Shown: positions 7,741 to 15,293, numbered from the stretch's first letter. The stretch: 15,293 bases of DNA from CAYSBE01 sp046309355 (GCA_046309355.1 JBKCPL010000017.1:1-15293), one strand, 5' to 3'. Notes: generated by a model from the sequence alone, not told the origin. Numbers and translations: made by a program.

Positions 7741-8738
7741 AAGAAAAAGCAATCAGCTATATACGCTGTCCTAAAACTAAACAACGTTTTGAAAGAATTG
7801 AAATTGAAGTTTCTAATAATGATGAAATCATTAAGGGGAAAATCTATAATAAAGAAGGCGATGCATATAATATTGAAAATGGCATACCTGATTTAACAAC
7901 AGAGGATGACCTAGTAGGTGATGCTAAATTTGCACGTGAGTATTACAAAAAAATTGCACATACCTATGATGAAAATGTAGATATAACATTTGAACTGTAT
8001 TATGAAGATGAATACAAAAACAGAAACTACATGGTTGATCTACTTGAATTAAAGCCAAATTACAGAGTATTGGAAGTTTCTGCAGGTACAGGTAAGGATT
8101 CAGAACTCATATTGAAACATCTGTCAGAGAACGGAGAACTCGTTTGTATAGATATATCACCTGATATGCTAAATTATGCGAAGAAGAAGTTAAACCAGTT
8201 TAAGAATTACACAGAGGCTATTAGTGCAAGTGGTTGTAATCTGCCATTTGAAGACAACTCTTTCGATGCTTTATATTGTTTTGCGGGAGTTGGACACTTT
8301 CCGTCTATTGAGAAAGGATTGAAGGAAATGGCTAGAGTTGTAAAACCTGGAGGGAAAGTTGTGTTTGCGGAAAAAAATGTACCACTGTGGCTTAGAGAAA
8401 CAACTTATGGTAAAATACTAATAAATAACAACCCGATGTTTGCATACGATGCGCCATTAAAGAATATACCGGTAGAAGCAAGACAAGTTGGTATAAGATG
8501 GATAATTGGAAATGTACATTATGTTGTTGACTATATTGTTGGCGTTGGTGAACCTATTGGAAATTTTGACTTAGAACTACCTGGTGAAAGAGGAGGAACC
8601 TTTAATACGAGATATTATGGAAAACTAGATGGTGTCACTAATGAGGCGAAAGAAATTGCTATCAAACAAGCAAAAGAAAATAATACTAGTCTGCATAAAT
8701 GGTTAGATACATTAATTAAAGATAGCGCAAGTCGATAA
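7737..8738 (+). CDS. Class I SAM-dependent methyltransferase with degenerate N-terminal Trm112-like segment
   Basis: The core fold (about 105-215) contains motif I VLEVSAGTGK (111-120), the acidic D139 of CIDIS after strand 2, LPFEDNSFDAL (169-179), and VVKPGGKVVF (201-210), all typical of UbiE-like class I methyltransferases. The first 55 residues resemble the small Trm112-like segment often found before such domains (IRCPKTKQRF, then GDAYNIENGIPDL), but only one cysteine (C11) of the usual metal-binding set remains. The C-terminal 110 residues carry no motif that I know. It starts at ATG 7737, overlapping the GNAT stop. No signal peptide is seen. It probably methylates a pathway intermediate (sugar or its aminoacyl group) in the cytosol; the acceptor cannot be read from the sequence. 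Confidence 0.88.
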   Translation: MKEKAISYIRCPKTKQRFERIEIEVSNNDEIIKGKIYNKEGDAYNIENGIPDLTTEDDLVGDAKFAREYYKKIAHTYDENVDITFELYYEDEYKNRNYMVDLLELKPNYRVLEVSAGTGKDSELILKHLSENGELVCIDISPDMLNYAKKKLNQFKNYTEAISASGCNLPFEDNSFDALYCFAGVGHFPSIEKGLKEMARVVKPGGKVVFAEKNVPLWLRETTYGKILINNNPMFAYDAPLKNIPVEARQVGIRWIIGNVHYVVDYIVGVGEPIGNFDLELPGERGGTFNTRYYGKLDGVTNEAKEIAIKQAKENNTSLHKWLDTLIKDSASR

Positions 8739-8750
8739 ATAATATCAGTT

Positions 8751-9680
8751 ATGAAATGGGTAAAAAAAGGTAATATCTATGAAGTGAAAAACATTAACTC
8801 ATGGATGATAAGTCACGCACAGTGTCCAACAGCGATTGAATTAAAAGATAGGATTAGAATTTATTTCTCTGCACGTGATAAATATGGTGAAAGCCTGCCT
8901 ACTTTCATTGATGTTAGTAAAGATAACCCATCAAATATCTTATATGAACACAAACAGCCTGTATTAGAAAAAGGGAGGAAAGGAACCTTTGATGAAAATG
9001 GTATAATACCAAGTTATATTGTAAAAAACGAAGCAAAATTCTACTTCTATTATGCTGGCTGGAGTAGGTGTCAAAATGTCCCATACAAAAATTTTACAGG
9101 ATTAGCGATTAGCGATGATGATGGATTAACTTTTAAAAAATATAGTGAAGGACCCGTTATTGGAATGGATGTTTATAATCCATTGTCAGCAACCGGACCT
9201 TGTATTGTTAAACTTAATAATGAGTATAGGTGTATCTATTCAACAGGTATTGACTGGATAAAAATAAACAATAAGATGGAGCATACTTATTTACTTAGAT
9301 ATGCGAGCTCAAATGATGGTGTCAATTGGAAATTCGATACAAGAAATATAATTGAAGCTGAAAACGAATTTATGGCTCACTGTAAACCAGCTTGCTTTAA
9401 TGAAAATGGTATTTACCACATGTGGTTCTCAAAGCGAGGTAGTCACAATTTCAGAGAATCAGGTAATAATTCTTATAGATTAGGCTATGCTACTTCAACT
9501 GATTTTATTAGTTGGAGTCGTAAAGATGATGAGTGTGGAATAGATGTAAGTGAGAATTCATGGGATTCTGATATGATTTGCTATCCTAATATTATAAAAA
9601 TTAATGATAAGCTAATTATGTTTTATAATGGTAATGGTTTTGGGAAAAGTGGATTTGGCTATGCAGAATTACAATTGTAA
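8751..9680 (+). CDS. Cytosolic five-bladed beta-propeller protein, GH43/GH130-like glycosidase fold
   Basis: The protein has repeated propeller-blade signatures: IRIYFSARD (35-43), KFYFYYAGW (96-104) with GLAISDDDGLTFKK (117-130), LLRYASSNDGVNW (181-193), YRLGYATSTDFISW (242-255), and a final LIMFYNGNGFGKSGFGYA (288-305). The segment GTFDENGIIPS (78-88) recalls the FDexGv.P pattern of GH130-like and related proteins. At 309 residues it is a single propeller with no carbohydrate-binding extension. There is no signal peptide, which is unusual for a polysaccharide-degrading enzyme and suggests a job on cytosolic intermediates. I cannot assign the catalytic acids with confidence, so it may be a hydrolase, a phosphorylase, a transglycosidase or a non-catalytic sugar-binding protein. 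It starts 12 bases after the methyltransferase stop, without a visible Shine-Dalgarno sequence, in the same AT-rich block. Confidence 0.78.
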   Translation: MKWVKKGNIYEVKNINSWMISHAQCPTAIELKDRIRIYFSARDKYGESLPTFIDVSKDNPSNILYEHKQPVLEKGRKGTFDENGIIPSYIVKNEAKFYFYYAGWSRCQNVPYKNFTGLAISDDDGLTFKKYSEGPVIGMDVYNPLSATGPCIVKLNNEYRCIYSTGIDWIKINNKMEHTYLLRYASSNDGVNWKFDTRNIIEAENEFMAHCKPACFNENGIYHMWFSKRGSHNFRESGNNSYRLGYATSTDFISWSRKDDECGIDVSENSWDSDMICYPNIIKINDKLIMFYNGNGFGKSGFGYAELQL

Positions 9681-9691
9681 TTCGTATTCTT

Positions 9692-10675
9692 ATGAATAAT
9701 ATTAAAGTTAGTATATGTTGTGTCACTTATAACCACGAAAACTTTTTGCGTCAATGTCTAGATGGTTTCGTTATGCAAAAAACAAATTTTCAATTCGAGA
9801 TTTTGGTCCATGAAGACGCATCTACTGATGGTACTGAGGAAATTGTTAAGTTGTATGAAGAAAAATATCCTAATCTATTTAGATGTGTTTATCAATCCGA
9901 AAATCAGTTTCTAAAGCAAAACACCTTAGTAAATATACTATTCAAAATGGCCAAGGGCAAATACATTGCCCTATGCGAAGGTGATGACTACTGGACCGAC
10001 CCATATAAGTTACAAAAGCAGATCGATTTTTTGGAGGCCAATCCTGATCATGTATTGTGTTTTCATCCGGTAAAAATACTTGAATCGGATGGCCGCTTGG
10101 TAGCGGATCATATAACCCACGTCCCTGAAAATTATGAAACGCTAGAAACTATGGCTGCTAAAGGGAATTATATTCATACTCCATCCATTGTATTTAGAAA
10201 TATAATAGAAAAATGGCCTGAGGAGTTATTTGTTTCACCTATAGGAGATTTCTTCATTTATATGATTTTGGGGCAGCACGGCAAATACGGCATGCTGAAA
10301 GATGAAATGGCAGTATATCGCCATCAAACGGGTATATGGAGTAAGCAAAACGAAAAGATGAAAAGTTTAAAGTTCTTGCTTTCACTCATTTTAATTCAGA
10401 ATGTATTTTATAAATCTTCTAAATCTGAAATCAATGAAATTCTTGAATTTCGTATACGTAATTTATTTTACCGGCTACTTCCCACATTGAATAGCGATGA
10501 TTTAAACGTACTAAGAAAAAACCAATTGACTAATGTTAAAGTTGATGATTTGCTTTTGAAGTATGTGCATGAACTACAGGAGAAAACAATCGAAAAGTAC
10601 AGCCTTATCCAGCTTTTACGCATTATCGTGTTCAGACTATATAAAGTAATTAATAGAAAACTGAAAGGTAAATGA
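9692..10675 (+). CDS. Family 2 glycosyltransferase (GT-A fold)
   Basis: This predicted inverting glycosyltransferase opens with SICCVTYNHENFL (7-19), followed by the nucleotide-binding HEDASTDGT (40-48), the metal-binding DXD equivalent EGDDYW (96-101), and a downstream GDFFIYM (185-191) where GT2 enzymes usually place their catalytic acid. YRHQTGIWS (209-217) closes the catalytic domain. The remaining 110 residues are AT-rich, charged and hydrophobic, and could be a membrane-associating tail. The 327-residue length is normal. Codons for about residues 83-223 are clearly GC-richer than those before and after, suggesting that the catalytic core was exchanged with a relative. Donor and acceptor sugars are unknown. 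The stop overlaps the next gene (ATGA). Confidence 0.9.
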   Translation: MNNIKVSICCVTYNHENFLRQCLDGFVMQKTNFQFEILVHEDASTDGTEEIVKLYEEKYPNLFRCVYQSENQFLKQNTLVNILFKMAKGKYIALCEGDDYWTDPYKLQKQIDFLEANPDHVLCFHPVKILESDGRLVADHITHVPENYETLETMAAKGNYIHTPSIVFRNIIEKWPEELFVSPIGDFFIYMILGQHGKYGMLKDEMAVYRHQTGIWSKQNEKMKSLKFLLSLILIQNVFYKSSKSEINEILEFRIRNLFYRLLPTLNSDDLNVLRKNQLTNVKVDDLLLKYVHELQEKTIEKYSLIQLLRIIVFRLYKVINRKLKGK

Positions 10676-11508
10676 GTAAAACGACTAGTCGTATATGTGT
10701 AGGTATACCCGTATACAAACCTCTTGAATTGCTTCATAAGTATGAGATTATTTCTATTAAAAATACACTACTGAAGTGTAGAAGTCTGTTTGATATCCAT
10801 TTAATCATACCCGAAAATTTTGATATTACTTCTTACTGTACATTCTTTATGCACGAGTTTAAGGCTAAAGAATACGATCCATCTTATTTTAATGGAATAC
10901 ATGGGTATAATAGACTGCTTAAGTCTGCTGAATTCTATGAACGACTCAATATATACAGTCATTTACTGATTGTTCAAACAGATGCATTTATTTTCGATAC
11001 AGATTATACTGAATTCCTTAAATACTCGTATGTAGGTGCACCATGGCATTCGCATCTAATCAATCGTAATTTGACAGGTTTATATTGTGGTAACGGGGGG
11101 TACTCATTACGAAATATTCACGATTGCTTACGTATTCTACAAGATGATGTTAAGGTATTTTCATTTAATGAGATACTGCGTGAATTAAAAAGGAGTGAGT
11201 TTCATCGTAAAAATCCACAACTAATCAATCTTTTTTACGGGATTTACTATTACTATTATCAAAACTCTACACACACCGCACACAATAAAATGCCTTTTAT
11301 CTATGAAGATGTTTTCTGGAGTTTGGTTGTACCCGCAGTTTGTTCTGATTATAGCGTGGCTGACGGACAAACTGCATTAAAATTTGCATTTGAAACAAGA
11401 CCTGCCACATGTTTTGCACTTAATCAAAACAAATTACCTACTGGATGCCATGGTTTTAATAAATATGAGCCTGAATTCTGGTCAAGATTTATACCATTCG
11501 AGGAATAA
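10672..11508 (+). CDS. DUF5672 family protein, probable glycosyltransferase
   Basis: This 278-residue protein carries the pattern that I associate with DUF5672: LLIVQTDAFIF (98-108), YVGAPW (120-125), CGNGGYSLR (139-147), YEDVFWS (211-217) and LPTGCHGF (255-262). The QTD triad resembles a DXD-type metal site, and GNGG.SLR followed by ED.FW resembles the acceptor and catalytic region of GT-A enzymes. The family sits among glycosyltransferases in polysaccharide loci, but no activity is established to my knowledge, so the role is inferred. It overlaps the preceding GT2 stop by ATGA, and the fucosyltransferase start follows its stop with no gap. A tyrosine-rich stretch (192-196) is a local oddity. 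Confidence 0.85.
   Translation: MSKTTSRICVGIPVYKPLELLHKYEIISIKNTLLKCRSLFDIHLIIPENFDITSYCTFFMHEFKAKEYDPSYFNGIHGYNRLLKSAEFYERLNIYSHLLIVQTDAFIFDTDYTEFLKYSYVGAPWHSHLINRNLTGLYCGNGGYSLRNIHDCLRILQDDVKVFSFNEILRELKRSEFHRKNPQLINLFYGIYYYYYQNSTHTAHNKMPFIYEDVFWSLVVPAVCSDYSVADGQTALKFAFETRPATCFALNQNKLPTGCHGFNKYEPEFWSRFIPFEE
11501..11504 (+). promoter_or_regulatory. Possible ribosome binding site (AGGA) for the fucosyltransferase gene
   Basis: An AGGA tetramer lies four bases before ATG 11509, within the last codons of the DUF5672 gene. It is one of the few purine-rich start signals in the window. It may be chance, since Bacteroidota rely little on Shine-Dalgarno pairing and the tetramer also encodes part of the upstream protein's acidic end. 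Confidence 0.3.
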
Positions 11509-12402
11509 ATGATCATCATTAAATTAAAAGGAGGACTTGGCAATCAAATGTTTCAATATGCATTTGGAAAGGTTATGTCGTTGAAAAATAGTACACAACT
11601 ATACCTTGATACGAGTGGATATGCGAACGCAGTGAAAATGGATGGTTTTACACCTCGCACGTATGAGTTATCTATTTTTGACTCTGTCGCTGAAATTATT
11701 GACCCGGTGAAACTGAATAAACAACTGTATCCAAGGAAAATTGAAAAATATATCAGATACATACTGGGTAGAAATACAATTAAATATCACTCTCCGGGTG
11801 TTGGCTACGACAATACAGCATTTAACATCCCAAATAATGTGTACTATGTAGGTTATTTTCAAAGCTACAAGTACTATACAAATATGGAAGATAGAATAAA
11901 GGAATGTTTCAAGTTTAAACAGGAATTACTGAATGCACGTACGGTGAAGACTAAAAATGAACTAACAGATAAACATACCATTTCTGTTCATATTCGAAGA
12001 GGGGATTACGTAACCGATAGTACGACAAATGAAAATCATGGACTATGTAGTATGGAGTACTACAATACGTGTATTGATTTAATGATGCAGAGAGTAGATA
12101 ATCCGGTATTTGTATTTTTTTCTGATGATATCGAATGGGTTAAAAATGAATTCGGCAATAGAAACCTGAATAGCGTATTTGTTGATTTTAATACGGGTTC
12201 CGATAGCTGGATGGATCTATATTTGATGCAGCATTGCAAACATAATATTATTGCAAACAGTTCTTTTAGCTGGTGGGGGGCATGGTTGAATCACAACTCA
12301 TCAAAAATTGTTTGTGCACCCAATAACTGGTTCAAGAAAAAAGAAATCGACATCATAGATGACTTAATTCCCGAATCATGGTTACGCATAGATAACGCAT
12401 GA
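11509..12402 (+). CDS. Glycosyltransferase family 11, alpha-1,2-fucosyltransferase type
   Basis: GT11 enzymes transfer L-fucose from GDP-fucose, normally in alpha-1,2 linkage to galactose or a related residue. Diagnostic motifs are the N-terminal KGGLGNQMFQYAFG (7-20), the GDP-fucose binding motif SVHIRRGDYV (159-168), the PVFVFFSDDIEWV stretch (199-211), and SSFSWWGAWLN (251-261). At 297 residues it is complete and of the usual bacterial size, with no membrane anchor. The start ATG directly follows the DUF5672 stop, and the stop overlaps the next GT2 (ATGA). It implies that the exported glycan carries fucose (or a close analogue), yet the GDP-fucose genes gmd and fcl are absent from the window. 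Linkage and acceptor cannot be proved from motifs alone. Confidence 0.94.
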   Translation: MIIIKLKGGLGNQMFQYAFGKVMSLKNSTQLYLDTSGYANAVKMDGFTPRTYELSIFDSVAEIIDPVKLNKQLYPRKIEKYIRYILGRNTIKYHSPGVGYDNTAFNIPNNVYYVGYFQSYKYYTNMEDRIKECFKFKQELLNARTVKTKNELTDKHTISVHIRRGDYVTDSTTNENHGLCSMEYYNTCIDLMMQRVDNPVFVFFSDDIEWVKNEFGNRNLNSVFVDFNTGSDSWMDLYLMQHCKHNIIANSSFSWWGAWLNHNSSKIVCAPNNWFKKKEIDIIDDLIPESWLRIDNA

Positions 12403-13433
12403 GCACTGAGAAAACTGTTACAGTTACTGTATTGCTTCCCTGTTATAATGCTGAGAATTATATCAGTAGTTCTGTAAAAAGCATATTAACGCAAACCTAT
12501 AGGTCTCTTGAACTATATATCATAGACGATGCCTCATCTGATAAAACCATTGATCTGATCTCACAAATGGATGATGATAGGATAAGATTAATTAAGAAAG
12601 AACGCAATACAGGTTACACCGACAGCCTGAACATGGGTTTAAAACTTGCTAATGGAAAATACATTGCCCGTATGGATGCCGATGACATCAGCCATCCGGA
12701 ACGTTTAGCCAAGCAGGTGGCCTATATGGAGGCCAATCCGGAATGTGTCGTATGTGGTACTACTATCCGGCTTATTCCATCTCAAAGTACGTTTACCTAC
12801 CCTGTAGTGCACAACCGTATTCTGGAAGAGTTGTTTTTTACGAATCCTTTCGCACATCCATCCATAATGATGCGAAAATCGGTTATTGACCAATACCAGT
12901 TACAGTACGATAAATCGTATGAGCCTACTGAAGACTACGAACTGTGGTCGCGCGTGTTGCAACTTGGTCAGTTACATAACCTGAATGACGTATTGCTGGA
13001 TTACCGCACACACGATAACCAGATTTCAGCATACAAACGCACACTGCAACGAAACAATAAATACCGTGTTCGAATGAATATGTTCAGGCGAATTGATCCC
13101 GAACTTATGGATACAGATACATTTTTAGATACAGATTACCTGAAAAATATATCCGATGGAGCTTCAATTATCAACGAACTTAGACGAAGATTTGAGCTGC
13201 TGAAACAACTCTCGGTACTGAATTCAAAAAGGGGCATTTATGCAGAAGATGTATTTCTAAACGTACAGCATCGCTTAAAAAAAGAATGGATACATGCCAT
13301 AACTGCTACGAAAGGGAAATATGGTTTACGATTTTACAGAGAACTATCCACGGCCATTCCGGATGCGTTTACACGATTAGGAATAAAGCAGCATTTAGCT
13401 TTTTATGTCAGAAGTGTCCGACACAGCTTTTAA
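12399..13433 (+). CDS. Family 2 glycosyltransferase
   Basis: This is a typical GT2 enzyme: VTVLLPCYNAENYI (9-22), IIDDASSDKT (41-50), NTGYTDSLNMGLKLANGKYIA region (70-90), the DXD motif RMDADD (91-96) followed by SHPERLAKQ, and the catalytic-acid region PTEDYELWSR (176-185). The 344-residue protein has about 150 residues after the GT domain, mainly charged helix. The DNA is GC-richer than that of the genes before it, marking a return to left-edge composition. Two 13-base exact matches with the GT2 gene at 9692 fall in its core at almost the same spacing. The substrate is unknown. The start overlaps the fucosyltransferase stop. Confidence 0.92.
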   Translation: MSTEKTVTVTVLLPCYNAENYISSSVKSILTQTYRSLELYIIDDASSDKTIDLISQMDDDRIRLIKKERNTGYTDSLNMGLKLANGKYIARMDADDISHPERLAKQVAYMEANPECVVCGTTIRLIPSQSTFTYPVVHNRILEELFFTNPFAHPSIMMRKSVIDQYQLQYDKSYEPTEDYELWSRVLQLGQLHNLNDVLLDYRTHDNQISAYKRTLQRNNKYRVRMNMFRRIDPELMDTDTFLDTDYLKNISDGASIINELRRRFELLKQLSVLNSKRGIYAEDVFLNVQHRLKKEWIHAITATKGKYGLRFYRELSTAIPDAFTRLGIKQHLAFYVRSVRHSF

Positions 13434-13439
13434 AACCCT

Positions 13440-14369
13440 ATGATACCAACCGTATCCATTATCATGGCCACGTATAATCGGGCACATTTAATAGCCGAAA
13501 TGCTGGATTCAGTAAAACAGCAAAAGTACACGCAATGGGAATGTATAATAGTGAACGATGGTAGTACGGATGATACAGATTTGGTGGTACAAAAGTATAG
13601 TGAACACGATAAACGATTCCGCTACGTTTACCGTCCACAAAACTACGGCAAAGGATTGCCCGGATGCCGAAATTATGGATTGGACATAGCCAACGGTGAA
13701 TATGTGGTATTTTTTGATGATGACGATGTGGTGCACCCGCAGTTGTTAGAACTAAGTGTAAAAGGAATTAGTTCAGGCATGTATGATTTCTGTCAGTACC
13801 GGAAACAATGGTTCGCAGAACATAGGCCGGATAGTAAGTTGCAAACACACGTTGAAATGGAACGTACGCTTAATCATACGTACATTTCGGATTTAATTAC
13901 CTATAAATATCCCATGGCATCCTGTACTGTGTTATGGAAAAAATCATTTCTAAGTGAGCGGTTTGATGACACCTTACAGTATGCTGAAGAATGGGAGTAT
14001 TACAACCGACTATTCTTACATCATCCGGCATTTAAAGGTCTTGTATTGAAAAATACATTGTACTACAACAGAAAACATCCTCAATCGAATACAGGTGAGT
14101 TTTTCAATGCGGACGCCAAAAGAATTCAATCTCAAAGCAAAGCATCGTATTTATTGCTGTGTAACTACATAAAAAGTGAATACACGTTGAACAAATCGGT
14201 TACTCAATACCTGCTCAACATACTTATTCGTAACAGGGCAAAAGAAATGTATACTGAATCGGTCAAACTGCTTACGTCTGAATATATGTACAGATTGTAT
14301 ATGCAACTAGCCTACCTATGCTATCCGTTTTATTATCCTGTGTACAAGGTTTTACATAAACTAAAATGA
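13440..14369 (+). CDS. Family 2 glycosyltransferase
   Basis: This is the third GT2 of the window. Motifs are TVSIIMATYNRAHLI (4-18), IIVNDGSTDDTD (36-47), GLPGCRNYGLDIANGEYV (72-89), the metal-binding FFDDDD (91-96) and a catalytic-acid region AEEWEYYNRL (182-191). The C-terminal segment MYRLYMQLAYLCYPFYYPVYKVL is hydrophobic and aromatic and may dock the enzyme at the membrane. At 309 residues it is complete. It begins six bases after the previous stop and its own stop overlaps the epimerase start (ATGA). Donor and acceptor are not predictable from sequence alone. Confidence 0.92.
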   Translation: MIPTVSIIMATYNRAHLIAEMLDSVKQQKYTQWECIIVNDGSTDDTDLVVQKYSEHDKRFRYVYRPQNYGKGLPGCRNYGLDIANGEYVVFFDDDDVVHPQLLELSVKGISSGMYDFCQYRKQWFAEHRPDSKLQTHVEMERTLNHTYISDLITYKYPMASCTVLWKKSFLSERFDDTLQYAEEWEYYNRLFLHHPAFKGLVLKNTLYYNRKHPQSNTGEFFNADAKRIQSQSKASYLLLCNYIKSEYTLNKSVTQYLLNILIRNRAKEMYTESVKLLTSEYMYRLYMQLAYLCYPFYYPVYKVLHKLK

Positions 14370-15293
14370 TATCGTTAATGTGTATCTACGGAACCCGTCC
14401 TGAAGCCATCAAAATGGCACCGGTAATACATGCGCTAAAGAATAACGGCATCGATACATCTGTATGCATAACCGCACAGCACCGCGAAATGCTGGATCAG
14501 GTAAATACATTCTTCGGTATAGTGCCCGACTACGATTTGAACATCATGCAACCCGGTCAATCATTAAATGCACTGACATCGCGCTTGTTTGGTGCCATAG
14601 ATAACGTATTGGAAAAAACGAATCCAGACTGGATACTGGTACATGGCGATACCACCACATCAGCAGTGGCGGCATGGGCGGCATTTCACCGCAGAATAAA
14701 AGTAGCACATGTAGAAGCCGGCCTAAGAACGTACAACAAACAGGCTCCCTTCCCTGAAGAACTAAACCGACAGATTACCGGCCGAATTGCCGATATACAC
14801 TTTGCCCCTACACGTACAGCTAAAATGAATCTGATAACAGAGGGCATAAAAGATGAAAATATACATGTAACAGGCAATACGGTTATCGATGCCTTGCACA
14901 TGGGGCTGAATAAAATAGCCGGGGGAGCTACAACCACCGATCTGGAAAATATACGGCAATTGCTGCGTACGGACAAAAAAGTCATAGCCATTACCGGACA
15001 CAGGCGCGAAAATTTCGGAGAGGGTTTTGAACACCTTTGCCGGGCGATAAAAGAGATTGCCCAGCGATATACAGATGTACAATGGATATATCCGGTACAC
15101 CTCAATCCGAATGTGCAGGAGCCGGTTAACAGGATTTTGGGAAATATACCCGATGTTCATCTGATTGCCCCTATTGACTATCCGGCATTTATTTACCTGA
15201 TGCAAAACAGCTACCTTATACTAACCGATTCGGGTGGGGTACAGGAAGAAGCTCCTTCATTGGGCAAACCTGTATTGGTCATGCGCGACACCA
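14366..15293 (+). CDS. wecB: UDP-N-acetylglucosamine 2-epimerase, 3'-truncated by the window edge
   Basis: This non-hydrolysing epimerase interconverts UDP-GlcNAc and UDP-ManNAc in the cytosol, supplying ManNAc or its derivatives. The reading frame is open to the end: 309 codons plus one base are present of about 370 expected. Motifs are YGTRPEAIKMAPVI (8-21), VHGDTTTS with D95, HVEAGLRT with E117, PEELNRQ with E131 and R135, TGHRREN with H212, and the sugar-nucleotide site TDSGGVQEEAPSLGKPVLVM near the end. These residues fall at, or one off, the positions known in E. coli WecB (D95, E117, E131, R135, H213). The start is ATG 14366, overlapping the GT2 stop as ATGA; an in-frame ATG at 14378 is the alternative. 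No dehydrogenase for ManNAcA is seen before the window ends. Confidence 0.95.
   Translation, partial: MISLMCIYGTRPEAIKMAPVIHALKNNGIDTSVCITAQHREMLDQVNTFFGIVPDYDLNIMQPGQSLNALTSRLFGAIDNVLEKTNPDWILVHGDTTTSAVAAWAAFHRRIKVAHVEAGLRTYNKQAPFPEELNRQITGRIADIHFAPTRTAKMNLITEGIKDENIHVTGNTVIDALHMGLNKIAGGATTTDLENIRQLLRTDKKVIAITGHRRENFGEGFEHLCRAIKEIAQRYTDVQWIYPVHLNPNVQEPVNRILGNIPDVHLIAPIDYPAFIYLMQNSYLILTDSGGVQEEAPSLGKPVLVMRDT

Larger units (their letters stand above)
720..12400. other. Low-GC, compositionally mosaic block between two higher-GC edges
   Basis: Counting by eye in 60-base lines, the DNA is about 48% GC near 241-300 but 25% at 841-900, about 30% near 7081, 25% near 7621 and 28% near 9601, and it rises to about 55% near 12661-12720 and 14641-14700. 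Within the block, patches near 45-48% occur in the first half of the aminotransferase gene, in parts of the adenylation and NeuD-like genes, and in the core of the GT2 gene at 9692. This fits exchange of strain-specific genes in pieces. The limits are approximate and come from sampled lines, not a full sliding-window plot. Confidence 0.6.

Noticed and set aside
11095..12280. G6 runs at 11095-11100 (DUF5672) and 12275-12280 (GT11), and C6 at 6237-6242, as phase-variation switches
   Set aside because: Each run is short and encodes conserved residues (GNGG, WWGAW, LPPY) with the frame intact. Six bases is too few to claim a switch without strain comparison.
14686..15205. Long minus-strand open frames opposite the last gene
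   Set aside because: They lie wholly opposite the strongly supported wecB frame, show no recognisable domain, and overlap one another in different frames. They are shadows of the coding strand.
1..15293. Internal promoters, terminators, tRNA, CRISPR arrays or insertion sequences
   Set aside because: No gap between genes exceeds 12 bases. I saw no hairpin followed by a T-run at a gene end, no direct-repeat array, no transposase and no tRNA-like fold.

Overview
The window is a dense part of a surface-polysaccharide (O-antigen or capsule type) biosynthesis locus. All 17 genes lie on the + strand. Protein style (Wzt, WbqC-like, DUF5672, GT11 and GT2 types), low-to-moderate GC, tiny junctions and the near absence of Shine-Dalgarno sequences suggest a member of the Bacteroidota. 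I cannot name the genus. No gap between genes exceeds 12 bp, and ten junctions are 4-base start/stop overlaps, so the window reads as one transcription unit whose promoter and terminator lie outside it.

Layout. (a) 14-1282 is the ATPase of an ABC polysaccharide exporter (Wzt type) with a C-terminal cargo domain. Its permease is not in the window. (b) 1279-3118 holds an FkbM-type methyltransferase and a PLP-dependent sugar aminotransferase (DegT/DnrJ/EryC1/StrS). (c) 3115-7740 is the most distinctive block: WbqC-like protein, free-standing acyl/peptidyl carrier protein, FabG-like SDR, stand-alone NRPS-type adenylation enzyme, NeuD/PglD-type left-handed beta-helix acyltransferase, and a GNAT acyltransferase. 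(d) 7737-9680 holds a SAM methyltransferase and a cytosolic five-bladed beta-propeller protein of the GH43/GH130-like fold. (e) 9692-14369 holds five transferases: GT2, DUF5672, GT11 alpha-1,2-fucosyltransferase type, GT2, GT2. (f) 14366 to the end is a UDP-GlcNAc 2-epimerase (WecB type) cut by the window edge.

How the genes may work together (inference). The aminotransferase makes an amino-deoxy nucleotide sugar. The adenylation enzyme loads an amino acid (or related acid) onto the carrier protein. The SDR may reduce the carrier-bound acyl group, and one of the WbqC-like, NeuD-like or GNAT proteins moves the acyl group to the sugar or caps it. The methyltransferases may add O- or N-methyl groups. 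The glycosyltransferases assemble a glycan that probably contains fucose and perhaps ManNAc, for export by the ABC transporter. Sugar-nucleotide dehydratases, GDP-fucose genes, the Wzm permease and the initiating transferase are not in the window.

Base composition is mosaic. The Wzt nucleotide-binding domain and everything after about 12.6 kb sit near 43-55% GC in the lines I counted. The Wzt C-terminal domain and the 7.0-9.7 kb block fall to about 25-35%, with sharp internal steps. This fits a conserved frame into which serotype-specific genes have been exchanged.
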